DNA of 64,000 nucleotides from assembly GCF_009649225.1 (NCBI RefSeq), contig NZ_WJPP01000001.1, forward strand, positions 1 to 64,000, written 5' to 3'. Source of the DNA: Spiribacter salilacus (GTDB lineage: Bacteria > Pseudomonadota > Gammaproteobacteria > Nitrococcales > Nitrococcaceae). Within the stretch, counting starts at the first letter, position 1, and every line of letters begins with the position of its first letter. This document shows, in pieces, positions 44,863 to 52,093 of the stretch. The position numbers were made by a program, and so were the translations under genes. The notes beneath the pieces are model-generated. The model saw only the letters and a list, made by a program, of their open reading frames with translations. It had not been told where the DNA came from and ran no database searches.

Positions 44863-45810
44863 ATGCCAGAGCGCAAGGTCGCAGACCGTTTGGCGCTAAT
44901 CGCCGAAGGGCTGTACCGATTTGACACCGGATATCTTCGAGCCGGGCATACCGCTTGTTATATCGTCGTTAATAACGGCCACGCGGCGATTGTCGACTGT
45001 GGCGTTACCGCTACCGCTGAGCCTTTGTTAGGCGCGTTAGAGCAAACTGGCATCAGTCTTGATTCAATCGAGTGGGTGGTCCCAACGCATGTGCATTTAG
45101 ATCATGCAGGCGGTGCCGGTGCGCTCATGAAAATGCTGCCGCATGCAAAACTGGGGGTTCACCCGTCTGGTAAAGACCATCTAGTGGACCCATCACGCCT
45201 AGAAACCGGCGTGCGGGCTTTGTATGGGGATGCGTTTTTTGAGCGTGAATATGCGCCTGTGACACCAGTGTCTGAAGACCGCATCGTCACGTTTGACGAT
45301 AACACCAGTCTGACCCTCGGTAGCTTGGCGCTGCCCATCATGCACACGCCTGGTCACGCCTGGCATCAATTGGGCGTGATTGATCCGCGCAGTCAGACAT
45401 TGATGGCTGGCGATGCTTTTGGGGCGGGTTATCCCGAGCTGGCAAAAACTGACCAACCGATGCTGGTGCCGGTAACGCCACCGCCACAATTCAATCCAGA
45501 AGCCTATCGAAAAACCCTTGATCGCATTGTTCGTGAGGGCATTCAACAGGTGGCGCCTGGGCATTTTCCTTTAATTCGTGATGTGCCCGCCGCGGCGGCG
45601 CGGCTTGAAGCGATGATGGACGAGGGGTTGGAAGCAGCGCTGCAAGCGGATTCTTGTGAGGCATTAGAGCAGGCACTTCTGGATCGATGGTCAAAATGGT
45701 TGGCAGACCCAGAGCAGCGCGCCCTTTTTGAACAGCTCTACGGAAAGGATATCTGGCTAACCGCTGAGGGTGTTTGGCGGTGGCGTTGTAAGCAGAAGGA
45801 GGCATCATGA
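44863..45810 (+). CDS. metallo-beta-lactamase-fold hydrolase
   Basis: The 315-residue protein has the MBL metal motif 'THVHLDHAGG' (about 71-80), a downstream His in 'HTPGHAWHQLG', an Asp in 'AGDAFG' and a C-terminal His in 'APGHFPL', a full set for a binuclear site. A C-terminal helical extension of about 80 residues follows. It lies between etfA and an acyl-CoA synthetase, 9 nt after the former and overlapping the latter by 4 nt, with a strong AAGGAGG site. A thioesterase-like or lactone hydrolase role in the same pathway is plausible but unproven. Confidence 0.85.
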   Translation: MPERKVADRLALIAEGLYRFDTGYLRAGHTACYIVVNNGHAAIVDCGVTATAEPLLGALEQTGISLDSIEWVVPTHVHLDHAGGAGALMKMLPHAKLGVHPSGKDHLVDPSRLETGVRALYGDAFFEREYAPVTPVSEDRIVTFDDNTSLTLGSLALPIMHTPGHAWHQLGVIDPRSQTLMAGDAFGAGYPELAKTDQPMLVPVTPPPQFNPEAYRKTLDRIVREGIQQVAPGHFPLIRDVPAAAARLEAMMDEGLEAALQADSCEALEQALLDRWSKWLADPEQRALFEQLYGKDIWLTAEGVWRWRCKQKEAS

Positions 45811-47699
45811 GTCAGGCAGTTACTGATCCGGTCAAGTTTTGGGCTGAGCAGGCAGAAGCGATTGTCTGGGATAAGCCCTGGGACACGGTGTTAGATGAGA
45901 GTGATGCTCCGTTTTATCGATGGTTTACCGGTGGGCGATTAAACACCTGCTATAACGCGCTGGATCGGCATGTGGAGGCTGGGCGCGGCCAACAGCCTGC
46001 GCTGATTTGGGACAGTCCAGTCAGTGGGCAAACCGCTACCTACACCTATGCGGAGCTAACTGATGCAGTGGCTCGGCTGGCTGGAGCGCTGCGCGCAGCC
46101 GGTGTAGAGCAGGGTGATCGAGTGGTCATTTATATGCCTATGGTGCCTGAGGCCGCCATGGCTATGCTTGCCTGCGCGCGCATCGGTGCCATTCACTCCG
46201 TGGTGTTTGGTGGCTTTGCCGCTCCTGAGTTGGCAAAGCGCATTGATGATGCTGAGCCTGCGCTTATTCTCTCCGCGTCTTGCGGTATCGAGCCCTCGGG
46301 CGTTGTGGATTACAAAGGATTGCTGGATCGCGCTCTATCGCTTGCCACTCACCCAGTCAAAAAGTGTTTAATCCTGCAGCGTGAAAAGCAGCGTTGCGCG
46401 CTCGACCCAGAAAAAGATCAAGATTGGGTAGAGGCCGTAGCCGCGGCAGAGCCCGTGGATTGCGTGCCGGTTGACGCCACGCATCCGCTTTATATTCTTT
46501 ATACCTCAGGCACAACGGGTCGGCCCAAGGGCATTGTGCGCGATCATGGCGGACATGCGGTGGCCCTGCAGTGGACGATGCGCAATATCTACAACGTTGA
46601 GCCAGGTGAGGTGATGTTTACTGCCTCTGATATTGGTTGGGTAGTCGGGCATTCGTATATCGTTTACGGCCCGCTGATCAACGGCTCAACCACGGTGATG
46701 TATGAAGGCAAGCCGGTAGGAACACCCGATGCCAGTGCCTTTTGGCGAGTGATATCACAGTACAAGGCGAAAGCATTTTTTACGGCCCCCACGGCGCTGC
46801 GGGCCATCCGTAAAGACGACTCAGACGGGCAGTGGATTGGGCATTACGACTTAAGCTCGCTTAAGGCCTTCTTCTTGGCTGGGGAGCGCTCCGATCCAGA
46901 CAGCGTACGGTGGGCAGAGCGCCTACTCGGCGTGCCGGTTTACGATCACTGGTGGCAAACAGAAACCGGTTGGGCCATTTCAGGTTACTCGGCCGGCATC
47001 GAAGCGTTACCCGTCAAAATTGGGAGTGCGGGCAAGCCAATGCCGGGGTACGACGTTCAGGCACTTGATGAAGACGGCACTCCGCTGCCGGCTGGCGAGC
47101 TTGGCAACATCGCCATTAAGTTGCCTCTGCCACCTGGCACGATGGCTGCGTTGTGGCGAGATCGGGAACGACATCGCGAGAGCTATTTAACCCAGTATCC
47201 CGGGTATTACTTATCGGGCGACTCCGGAATCGTCGATCAGGATGGCTATGTTCATATTATGAGCCGCATTGATGATGTGATTAATGTTGCGGGTCATCGT
47301 TTATCAACCGGTGGTATGGAAGAGGTGCTCAGCGATCACCCCGACGTTGCCGAAGCAGCGGTATTTGGTGTGCGTGATGCAACCAAGGGTCAATTACCAA
47401 TGGGGCTTATTGTGACAAACTCATCATTTAATGGTGATGAGCAGGCCTTGGTTAAAGAACTTATCCAACGCGTGCGTGATCAGATTGGCCCCGTTGCTGC
47501 GTTCAAGCAATGTGTTGTTGTGCCGAGGCTACCGAAAACACGCTCGGGTAAAACCCTACGTGGCACGCTGCGTAGCATGGCTAATCAGGATGAATGGACG
47601 ATGCCGGCAACAATCGATGATCCGACTATTCTTGAGGAGATTGCCGCTGTATTTGACCGACTGAACCCTCGCGCCGCGGATCAGCCGCCCCACGCATAG
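45807..47699 (+). CDS. prpE: propionyl-CoA synthetase-like acyl-CoA ligase
   Basis: The 630-residue enzyme is of the AMP-forming acetyl/propionyl-CoA synthetase family. The P-loop 'YTSGTTGRPKGIVRDHGGH' followed by 'AVALQWTMRNIY' is typical of PrpE/ACSS3. Other motifs are 'DHWWQTETGWAI', 'YLSGDSGIVDQDGYVHIMSRIDDVINVAGHRLSTG' and the acetylation-site motif 'PKTRSGKTLRG' with its catalytic lysine. It would activate propionate or a related short acid such as 3-hydroxypropionate or acrylate. Its 3' end overlaps ggt by 74 bp. Confidence 0.9.
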   Translation: MSQAVTDPVKFWAEQAEAIVWDKPWDTVLDESDAPFYRWFTGGRLNTCYNALDRHVEAGRGQQPALIWDSPVSGQTATYTYAELTDAVARLAGALRAAGVEQGDRVVIYMPMVPEAAMAMLACARIGAIHSVVFGGFAAPELAKRIDDAEPALILSASCGIEPSGVVDYKGLLDRALSLATHPVKKCLILQREKQRCALDPEKDQDWVEAVAAAEPVDCVPVDATHPLYILYTSGTTGRPKGIVRDHGGHAVALQWTMRNIYNVEPGEVMFTASDIGWVVGHSYIVYGPLINGSTTVMYEGKPVGTPDASAFWRVISQYKAKAFFTAPTALRAIRKDDSDGQWIGHYDLSSLKAFFLAGERSDPDSVRWAERLLGVPVYDHWWQTETGWAISGYSAGIEALPVKIGSAGKPMPGYDVQALDEDGTPLPAGELGNIAIKLPLPPGTMAALWRDRERHRESYLTQYPGYYLSGDSGIVDQDGYVHIMSRIDDVINVAGHRLSTGGMEEVLSDHPDVAEAAVFGVRDATKGQLPMGLIVTNSSFNGDEQALVKELIQRVRDQIGPVAAFKQCVVVPRLPKTRSGKTLRGTLRSMANQDEWTMPATIDDPTILEEIAAVFDRLNPRAADQPPHA

Positions 47700-49305
47700 T
47701 GCCATCGGAAAGGCGTTCAATACCGTGCAAGCCGCTGGTTAGCGGTTGCACGGTTATTTCATGGCCTAACTCTTCGAGAGCCCCGGCCAGTTCGGCAGCG
47801 GTTGTATCTGCTTCAAGCTCCGTTTTTCCATTGCGATTAACAAAGCTGCCAGTCTGAATAGCGGCTTCTATTGGCTGATTATGAATGAGGATGGACGCAA
47901 CGCGCTGCGCAACAAACCCGATGATTCGGGTGCCACCCGGCGAGCCAATGACTAACTCAGGCAAGCCCTCTGAATTTAAAGCGATAACCGGTGACATGGA
48001 AGATAAGGGCCGCTTACCCGGTTGAACTCGGTTAGGGTGCGGCTGCCCATTGGCTGCTAACGGATCAAAGCGAAAATCCGTTAACTGGTTATTCAATAAA
48101 AATCCACCCACCATTAGGCGCGAGCCAAAGGGCATCTCAATAGATGAGGTCATAGACACCGCGTTGTTTGACGAATCAATCACGCTGAAATGGCTAGTTG
48201 AATGATTAATCAGCTTGCTACCGCTTGCACGCGCTTGATCTGCGTTAAGGCCAGGCCTTGCGATTCCTAGAGATTTATCGGCTGAGATCAGGTTGGCGCG
48301 TTGTTTAAGGTAGTTCTCACTGAGTAACGTGTTAACCGGCACCTCAACAAAATCGGTATCGCCTAAATATTCATTACGGTCTGCAAATGCCAGACGTGAT
48401 GCCTCGAGCATCAAATGTGCTTGCAGCATTGGCGTAGGGTTGGGGGTTACTGAGCTCGCCATTTCGAATAGGCGCAAGATTTGCAAAACGCTCATCCCGC
48501 CGCTACTGGGTAATGGCATGCTGCAGACATTGCTGCCGGCCACTTCGCGGCAAATGGCAGGGCGCTCTATGGCTTGATACGTGGCCATATCGTCAAGCGT
48601 CAATAGGCCACCATTCCGTTGCACAGTCTCAACAATAGCCCGGGCAAGTTCTCCTTCATAAAAGGCATCGGCACCATCGGTGGCAATTTGCGTTAGCGTT
48701 TTTGCCAGCGTGGGATTTTTAATTTGCGTGCCAGCAGTGATGGGCTCTCCGTTGGGAAAGAAGTAGCCGGCCATTGGCTCAAAGGCATCAAGCGGAAGAT
48801 CTAAGCGCAGCATTTCTGCAAGGCGCGGAGTTGCCGTAAAGCCATTATTTGCAAGTCGGATTGCCGGCTCAAATAGCGTATGCCACGGCAAGGCCCCATG
48901 CTCAGCATGCGCCATTTCTAGCATTCGAAGAACGCCGGGCACACCAACCGAGCGGCCACCAGGCACGGCGTCAAGAAACTTAAGGGGTTGACCGGTTGTA
49001 TCGAGAAAATGCGTTTCTTGTACCGCTTGCGGGGCGGTTTCTCGCCCGTCAAAAGCCTGTATGCGGCCCTCTTTTGAGCCGTAATGTAGCAAAAATGCGC
49101 CACCACCAATGCCACTAGATTGGGGCTCGACCAACGTTAGCACCGCTTGAATTGCAATGGCCGCATCGATTGCTGAGCCGCCTGCTTCAAGAATCTCGAC
49201 CCCCGCTTCAGTCGCAAGCGGGTGCGCAGCAGTGACCATACTATGCGCGGGTAGCGCGGGTATGAAAAGAATCAGCAGAAAAGCCAGTTTTCGTAGTTTT
49301 GTCAT
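47626..49305 (-). CDS. ggt: gamma-glutamyltransferase
   Basis: The roughly 559-residue precursor has a short signal peptide ('LAFLLILFIPALPAHS'). The large subunit has 'GVEILEAGGSAIDAAIAIQAVLTLVEPQSSGIGGGAF' and the autoprocessing site has the nucleophilic Thr of 'TSHFSV'. The C-terminal 'GSPGGTRII' and 'GAADPRREGS' motifs are also present. In the periplasm it cleaves glutathione and other gamma-glutamyl amides. The Met at 49305 is chosen because it overlaps the yeeE stop by 4 nt and begins the signal peptide. The C-terminal motif lies inside the overlap with prpE, so the overlap is real. Confidence 0.92.
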   Translation of the reverse strand: MTKLRKLAFLLILFIPALPAHSMVTAAHPLATEAGVEILEAGGSAIDAAIAIQAVLTLVEPQSSGIGGGAFLLHYGSKEGRIQAFDGRETAPQAVQETHFLDTTGQPLKFLDAVPGGRSVGVPGVLRMLEMAHAEHGALPWHTLFEPAIRLANNGFTATPRLAEMLRLDLPLDAFEPMAGYFFPNGEPITAGTQIKNPTLAKTLTQIATDGADAFYEGELARAIVETVQRNGGLLTLDDMATYQAIERPAICREVAGSNVCSMPLPSSGGMSVLQILRLFEMASSVTPNPTPMLQAHLMLEASRLAFADRNEYLGDTDFVEVPVNTLLSENYLKQRANLISADKSLGIARPGLNADQARASGSKLINHSTSHFSVIDSSNNAVSMTSSIEMPFGSRLMVGGFLLNNQLTDFRFDPLAANGQPHPNRVQPGKRPLSSMSPVIALNSEGLPELVIGSPGGTRIIGFVAQRVASILIHNQPIEAAIQTGSFVNRNGKTELEADTTAAELAGALEELGHEITVQPLTSGLHGIERLSDGTMRGAADPRREGSVGQIQRQSPQE

Positions 49306-50462
49306 GAATGGGTTCGCTGCAGTAGTTTCCAGGTACCGATAACGCCAATTAAGCAGAATACCGCAAAAATCCAACCCGACAAGGCAGCCGCCATGATGCC
49401 GGATAGGAGTGTTCCGACGGTGCATCCGATTGCCGTCATCGCTCCCCACCCCAGCATTGTGCCGCCAAGAAAGTTGCGGGCCGATTCTGACAGGCTTGGC
49501 AGACGTGGCTTAAAATCACCGGCCGGCAGAGCCGCTGCAAAAGCCATGCTGACCATGCCAATCACAAATGCGCCATTAGGGGAGAGCAGGGTTTCCTTAA
49601 CCGCGGTGGCACAACCGGCCAACGTGTCTAATCCTTGCAAGCGAGACGGGATGAGCCCGAGTTGATCACCAGCGGTGCGCGATAGGCTGCCTAGCTCGGC
49701 GGTTACCCCGAGCGGTGCCACGCGCAGGTAAACAATGACAGCGAGAAACCCAATCGCAAGCCCGGCAATTGGCGCTGACCATCGCTGCTGGAAGAGCGTG
49801 GCGATTGGCCCAAGCGTTGGTTTTGTGGCGCTGGGCATTTGGTGTTTACGCAGCAAGACCAGCGCAATGGCACCTAAGACAGCAATTTGTAATAACGCGG
49901 ATCCAGCATAGCCAAGGTAACTAGGTAGCCACACAACTGGCCCTTGCTGAATGGCAGCTAAATAGAGCGTGTTCCACGTCGCAAAGCCAATTCCAAAGCC
50001 GAGCAACGCCCCTAGTAAGGCGGGGATGGAGCCAATTGAACCTTCGCCTAGGCGGTACAAATGCGCACTAATGCATGATCGCGAGAGTGCCATGCCAATG
50101 CCAAAGACTAATGCAGCCAGCGCAAGAACCCAGCTTATTGGGCCAATATGGGCATCGGGAGGTAGACGCCCAACACTCGGGTCAGGCAGAAACAAACCAA
50201 AAACGGCGTGATACCCCAGCGTGCCCACTAAAAGAGCGATGACCAGTGCAAGTAGCCCGCTCGAATCGCGTTGTTCTAAAAAATCTCGAGTAATACAGAA
50301 AAAACAGAACCGGGCACGCTGCAGGATGTAGCCGAATAGACCACCGGCAACCAGAGAGAAAGCAATTGCCTGACTGTCTCTGCTGTCACCATTGATCAGC
50401 CAAGCGGTAAAAAGCAGCGACGCCAAAATGGCGCCGCTGATAGAGAGTCGCTGAATATTCAA
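49302..50462 (-). CDS. YeeE/YedE-family sulfur (thiosulfate) transporter
   Basis: The 386-residue membrane protein has about ten hydrophobic segments and the conserved cysteine-containing motifs of the family: 'GLFGYILQRARFCF', 'GIGMALSRSCISAHLYRLGEGS', 'LAGCATAVKETLLSPNGAF' and 'GWGAMTAIGCTVGTLLSGI'. E. coli YeeE (TsuA) takes up thiosulfate by relaying it along such cysteines. The start is TTG at 50462 with AAGGAA 8 nt upstream. The neighbours, a periplasmic rhodanese and GGT, support a sulfur-acquisition role. Confidence 0.9.
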   Translation of the reverse strand: MNIQRLSISGAILASLLFTAWLINGDSRDSQAIAFSLVAGGLFGYILQRARFCFFCITRDFLEQRDSSGLLALVIALLVGTLGYHAVFGLFLPDPSVGRLPPDAHIGPISWVLALAALVFGIGMALSRSCISAHLYRLGEGSIGSIPALLGALLGFGIGFATWNTLYLAAIQQGPVVWLPSYLGYAGSALLQIAVLGAIALVLLRKHQMPSATKPTLGPIATLFQQRWSAPIAGLAIGFLAVIVYLRVAPLGVTAELGSLSRTAGDQLGLIPSRLQGLDTLAGCATAVKETLLSPNGAFVIGMVSMAFAAALPAGDFKPRLPSLSESARNFLGGTMLGWGAMTAIGCTVGTLLSGIMAAALSGWIFAVFCLIGVIGTWKLLQRTHS

Positions 50463-50478
50463 CGGTTTTATTCCTTAA

Positions 50479-51405
50479 TTACTGACCACCCCAAACGGTA
50501 CCGGCAAGGTTGGTGACAGGGACACCGACTGAATTACCGTACTCAGTCCAAGATCCATCATAGTTTTTAACATCAAAGCCCAGAATTTTGCTCAGCGCAA
50601 ACCAGGTGTGGCTGGATCGCTCGCCAATTCTGCAATAGGTAATGATAGGGTTTGAACCATCTACACCTGCGGCTGCATAAATCTCACGCAACTCATCGGC
50701 AGATTTAAAGGTACCATCTTCGGCAACGGCCTCGCCCCAGCTTACGTTGACAGCGCTGGGAATGTGTCCTGCGCGAACGGCAAGCTCATTTACGCCCTCT
50801 GGTGCGATGACTCGCCCTTCGTATTCAGCGGCGGAACGAATGTCAACGAGGTCTACCTCGGGATTCTCAGATCGTGCCACCTCAACCACTTCGGGCAGGA
50901 ATGCGCGTAGTTCGAGATTGGGTTCCCCAATTTCAATGTTGCCAGCCGTGTAATTGCTTGGGCGTACACTTAAAGGCCGCCCCTCGGCTTCCCATTTGCT
51001 TCTGCCCCCGTCGAGCAAGCGCACATTTTCAACGCCATAAATGTCGAAAATCCATGCTCCCCACGCAGCAAACCAATTATTGGTGTCGCCGTAAAGCACA
51101 ATTTCGGTGTCATCTGAAATGCCGGCGTCTTGTAATAGGCCTTGGAAATCATCGCCAGCAATAATGTCGCGACTCACCGTATCCACTAAATCGGTGTGCC
51201 AGCGAAAATTAACTGCGCCGGGAATATGGCCGCGCTCAAACACGCCCGGGTTTACGCTCACTTCGATAACCCGTAAATCCTGTCGATCAAGGTTTTCTTC
51301 TAGCCAGTCAGTTGAAACCAGATATTCAGAGGCCTGAGCCAGGCTGCCGATCGCTAGCACCGCTGCGCCAGCAGCCGTAATTAGCGATTGTTTTAGGTTA
51401 AGCAT
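50479..51405 (-). CDS. periplasmic two-domain rhodanese (thiosulfate sulfurtransferase)
   Basis: The 308-residue protein has a signal peptide (cut after 'GSLAQA', about residue 26) and two rhodanese domains. The active one is C-terminal, with Cys258 in 'CRIGERSSHTW', and the N-terminal one has Gly in that place. The CRxGxRSS loop is that of thiosulfate:cyanide sulfurtransferases. The ATG at 51405 is supported by GGAG 7 nt upstream. It is the first gene of an operon with a YeeE-type carrier and GGT. Confidence 0.9.
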   Translation of the reverse strand: MLNLKQSLITAAGAAVLAIGSLAQASEYLVSTDWLEENLDRQDLRVIEVSVNPGVFERGHIPGAVNFRWHTDLVDTVSRDIIAGDDFQGLLQDAGISDDTEIVLYGDTNNWFAAWGAWIFDIYGVENVRLLDGGRSKWEAEGRPLSVRPSNYTAGNIEIGEPNLELRAFLPEVVEVARSENPEVDLVDIRSAAEYEGRVIAPEGVNELAVRAGHIPSAVNVSWGEAVAEDGTFKSADELREIYAAAGVDGSNPIITYCRIGERSSHTWFALSKILGFDVKNYDGSWTEYGNSVGVPVTNLAGTVWGGQ

Positions 51406-51502
51406 TTTAATCTCCATCGTTGTTAATGCCTACGAAAGGTGAGTAGGTTAGAACCAGTGATGGGGCAGAGGGAAAGAACATTTTCCGATATGCTTATTCC
51501 AA

Positions 51503-52093
51503 ATGAATAATTCTAAGCCACTTGTCAGACAAGCAGCGGTGCTTGTGGGTCTTGTTGAAAGGCCGGGCGGCGATCGCTTGATTCTTACGCGGCGCAGCTT
51601 GGCATTGCCTGATCATGCGGGGCAGATTTGTTTTCCAGGTGGGGTGGTTGAGCCGCAGGATCGTCATCATACGGCCGCGGCGTTGCGCGAGGCGCAAGAA
51701 GAGGTGGGGTTAGATTCCCGTTTTGTTCAGGTTACGCATCAGTTGCCGAGGTATCTAACAGGCACGGGATTTGAAGTAACGCCGGTGGTTGGGCGCATTG
51801 ATCCGGCGGCGCTCCTGTTGCCATGTTTAGCTGAGGTGGTTGAGATTTTTGAAATACCGGTAGCAGCCGTTTTGCAGCGCGCCGCCTATCGGCCTTTTCG
51901 TTACCCCTATCGAGGACGAAAGCGGCTTTTATGGGCTTTGCCGTACGGGCCTTACTATATTTGGGGTGCAACGGCTGCAATTTTGGTGCGCTTTCGATGG
52001 CAGATGCTACGTCAATCGGGTAGGTACATGTTGCCCCAAGATTCACTCGCGATGCCTTCTGCAAGCAGGGTGTCGATTCGGGATTCATCTTGA
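51503..52093 (+). CDS. NUDIX hydrolase, CoA pyrophosphatase-like
   Basis: The 196-residue protein has the NUDIX box 'GGVVEPQDRHHTAAALREAQEEVGL' (about 46-70), preceded by the CoA-pyrophosphatase signature 'LTRRSLALPDHAGQICFPGG'. NudL-type enzymes split CoA and its derivatives to 4'-phosphopantetheine and 3',5'-ADP. The last 27 codons overlap the 3' end of the CoA-transferase gene on the opposite strand by 82 bp; part of this tail may be unneeded extension. Confidence 0.88.
   Translation: MNNSKPLVRQAAVLVGLVERPGGDRLILTRRSLALPDHAGQICFPGGVVEPQDRHHTAAALREAQEEVGLDSRFVQVTHQLPRYLTGTGFEVTPVVGRIDPAALLLPCLAEVVEIFEIPVAAVLQRAAYRPFRYPYRGRKRLLWALPYGPYYIWGATAAILVRFRWQMLRQSGRYMLPQDSLAMPSASRVSIRDSS

Noticed and set aside
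43158-47699. Assignment of the etf/MBL/ligase genes to the DMSP demethylation (dmd) pathway
   Set aside because: No DmdA, DmdC or DmdD homologue is present, and the ligase carries PrpE-type motifs rather than clear DmdB features.
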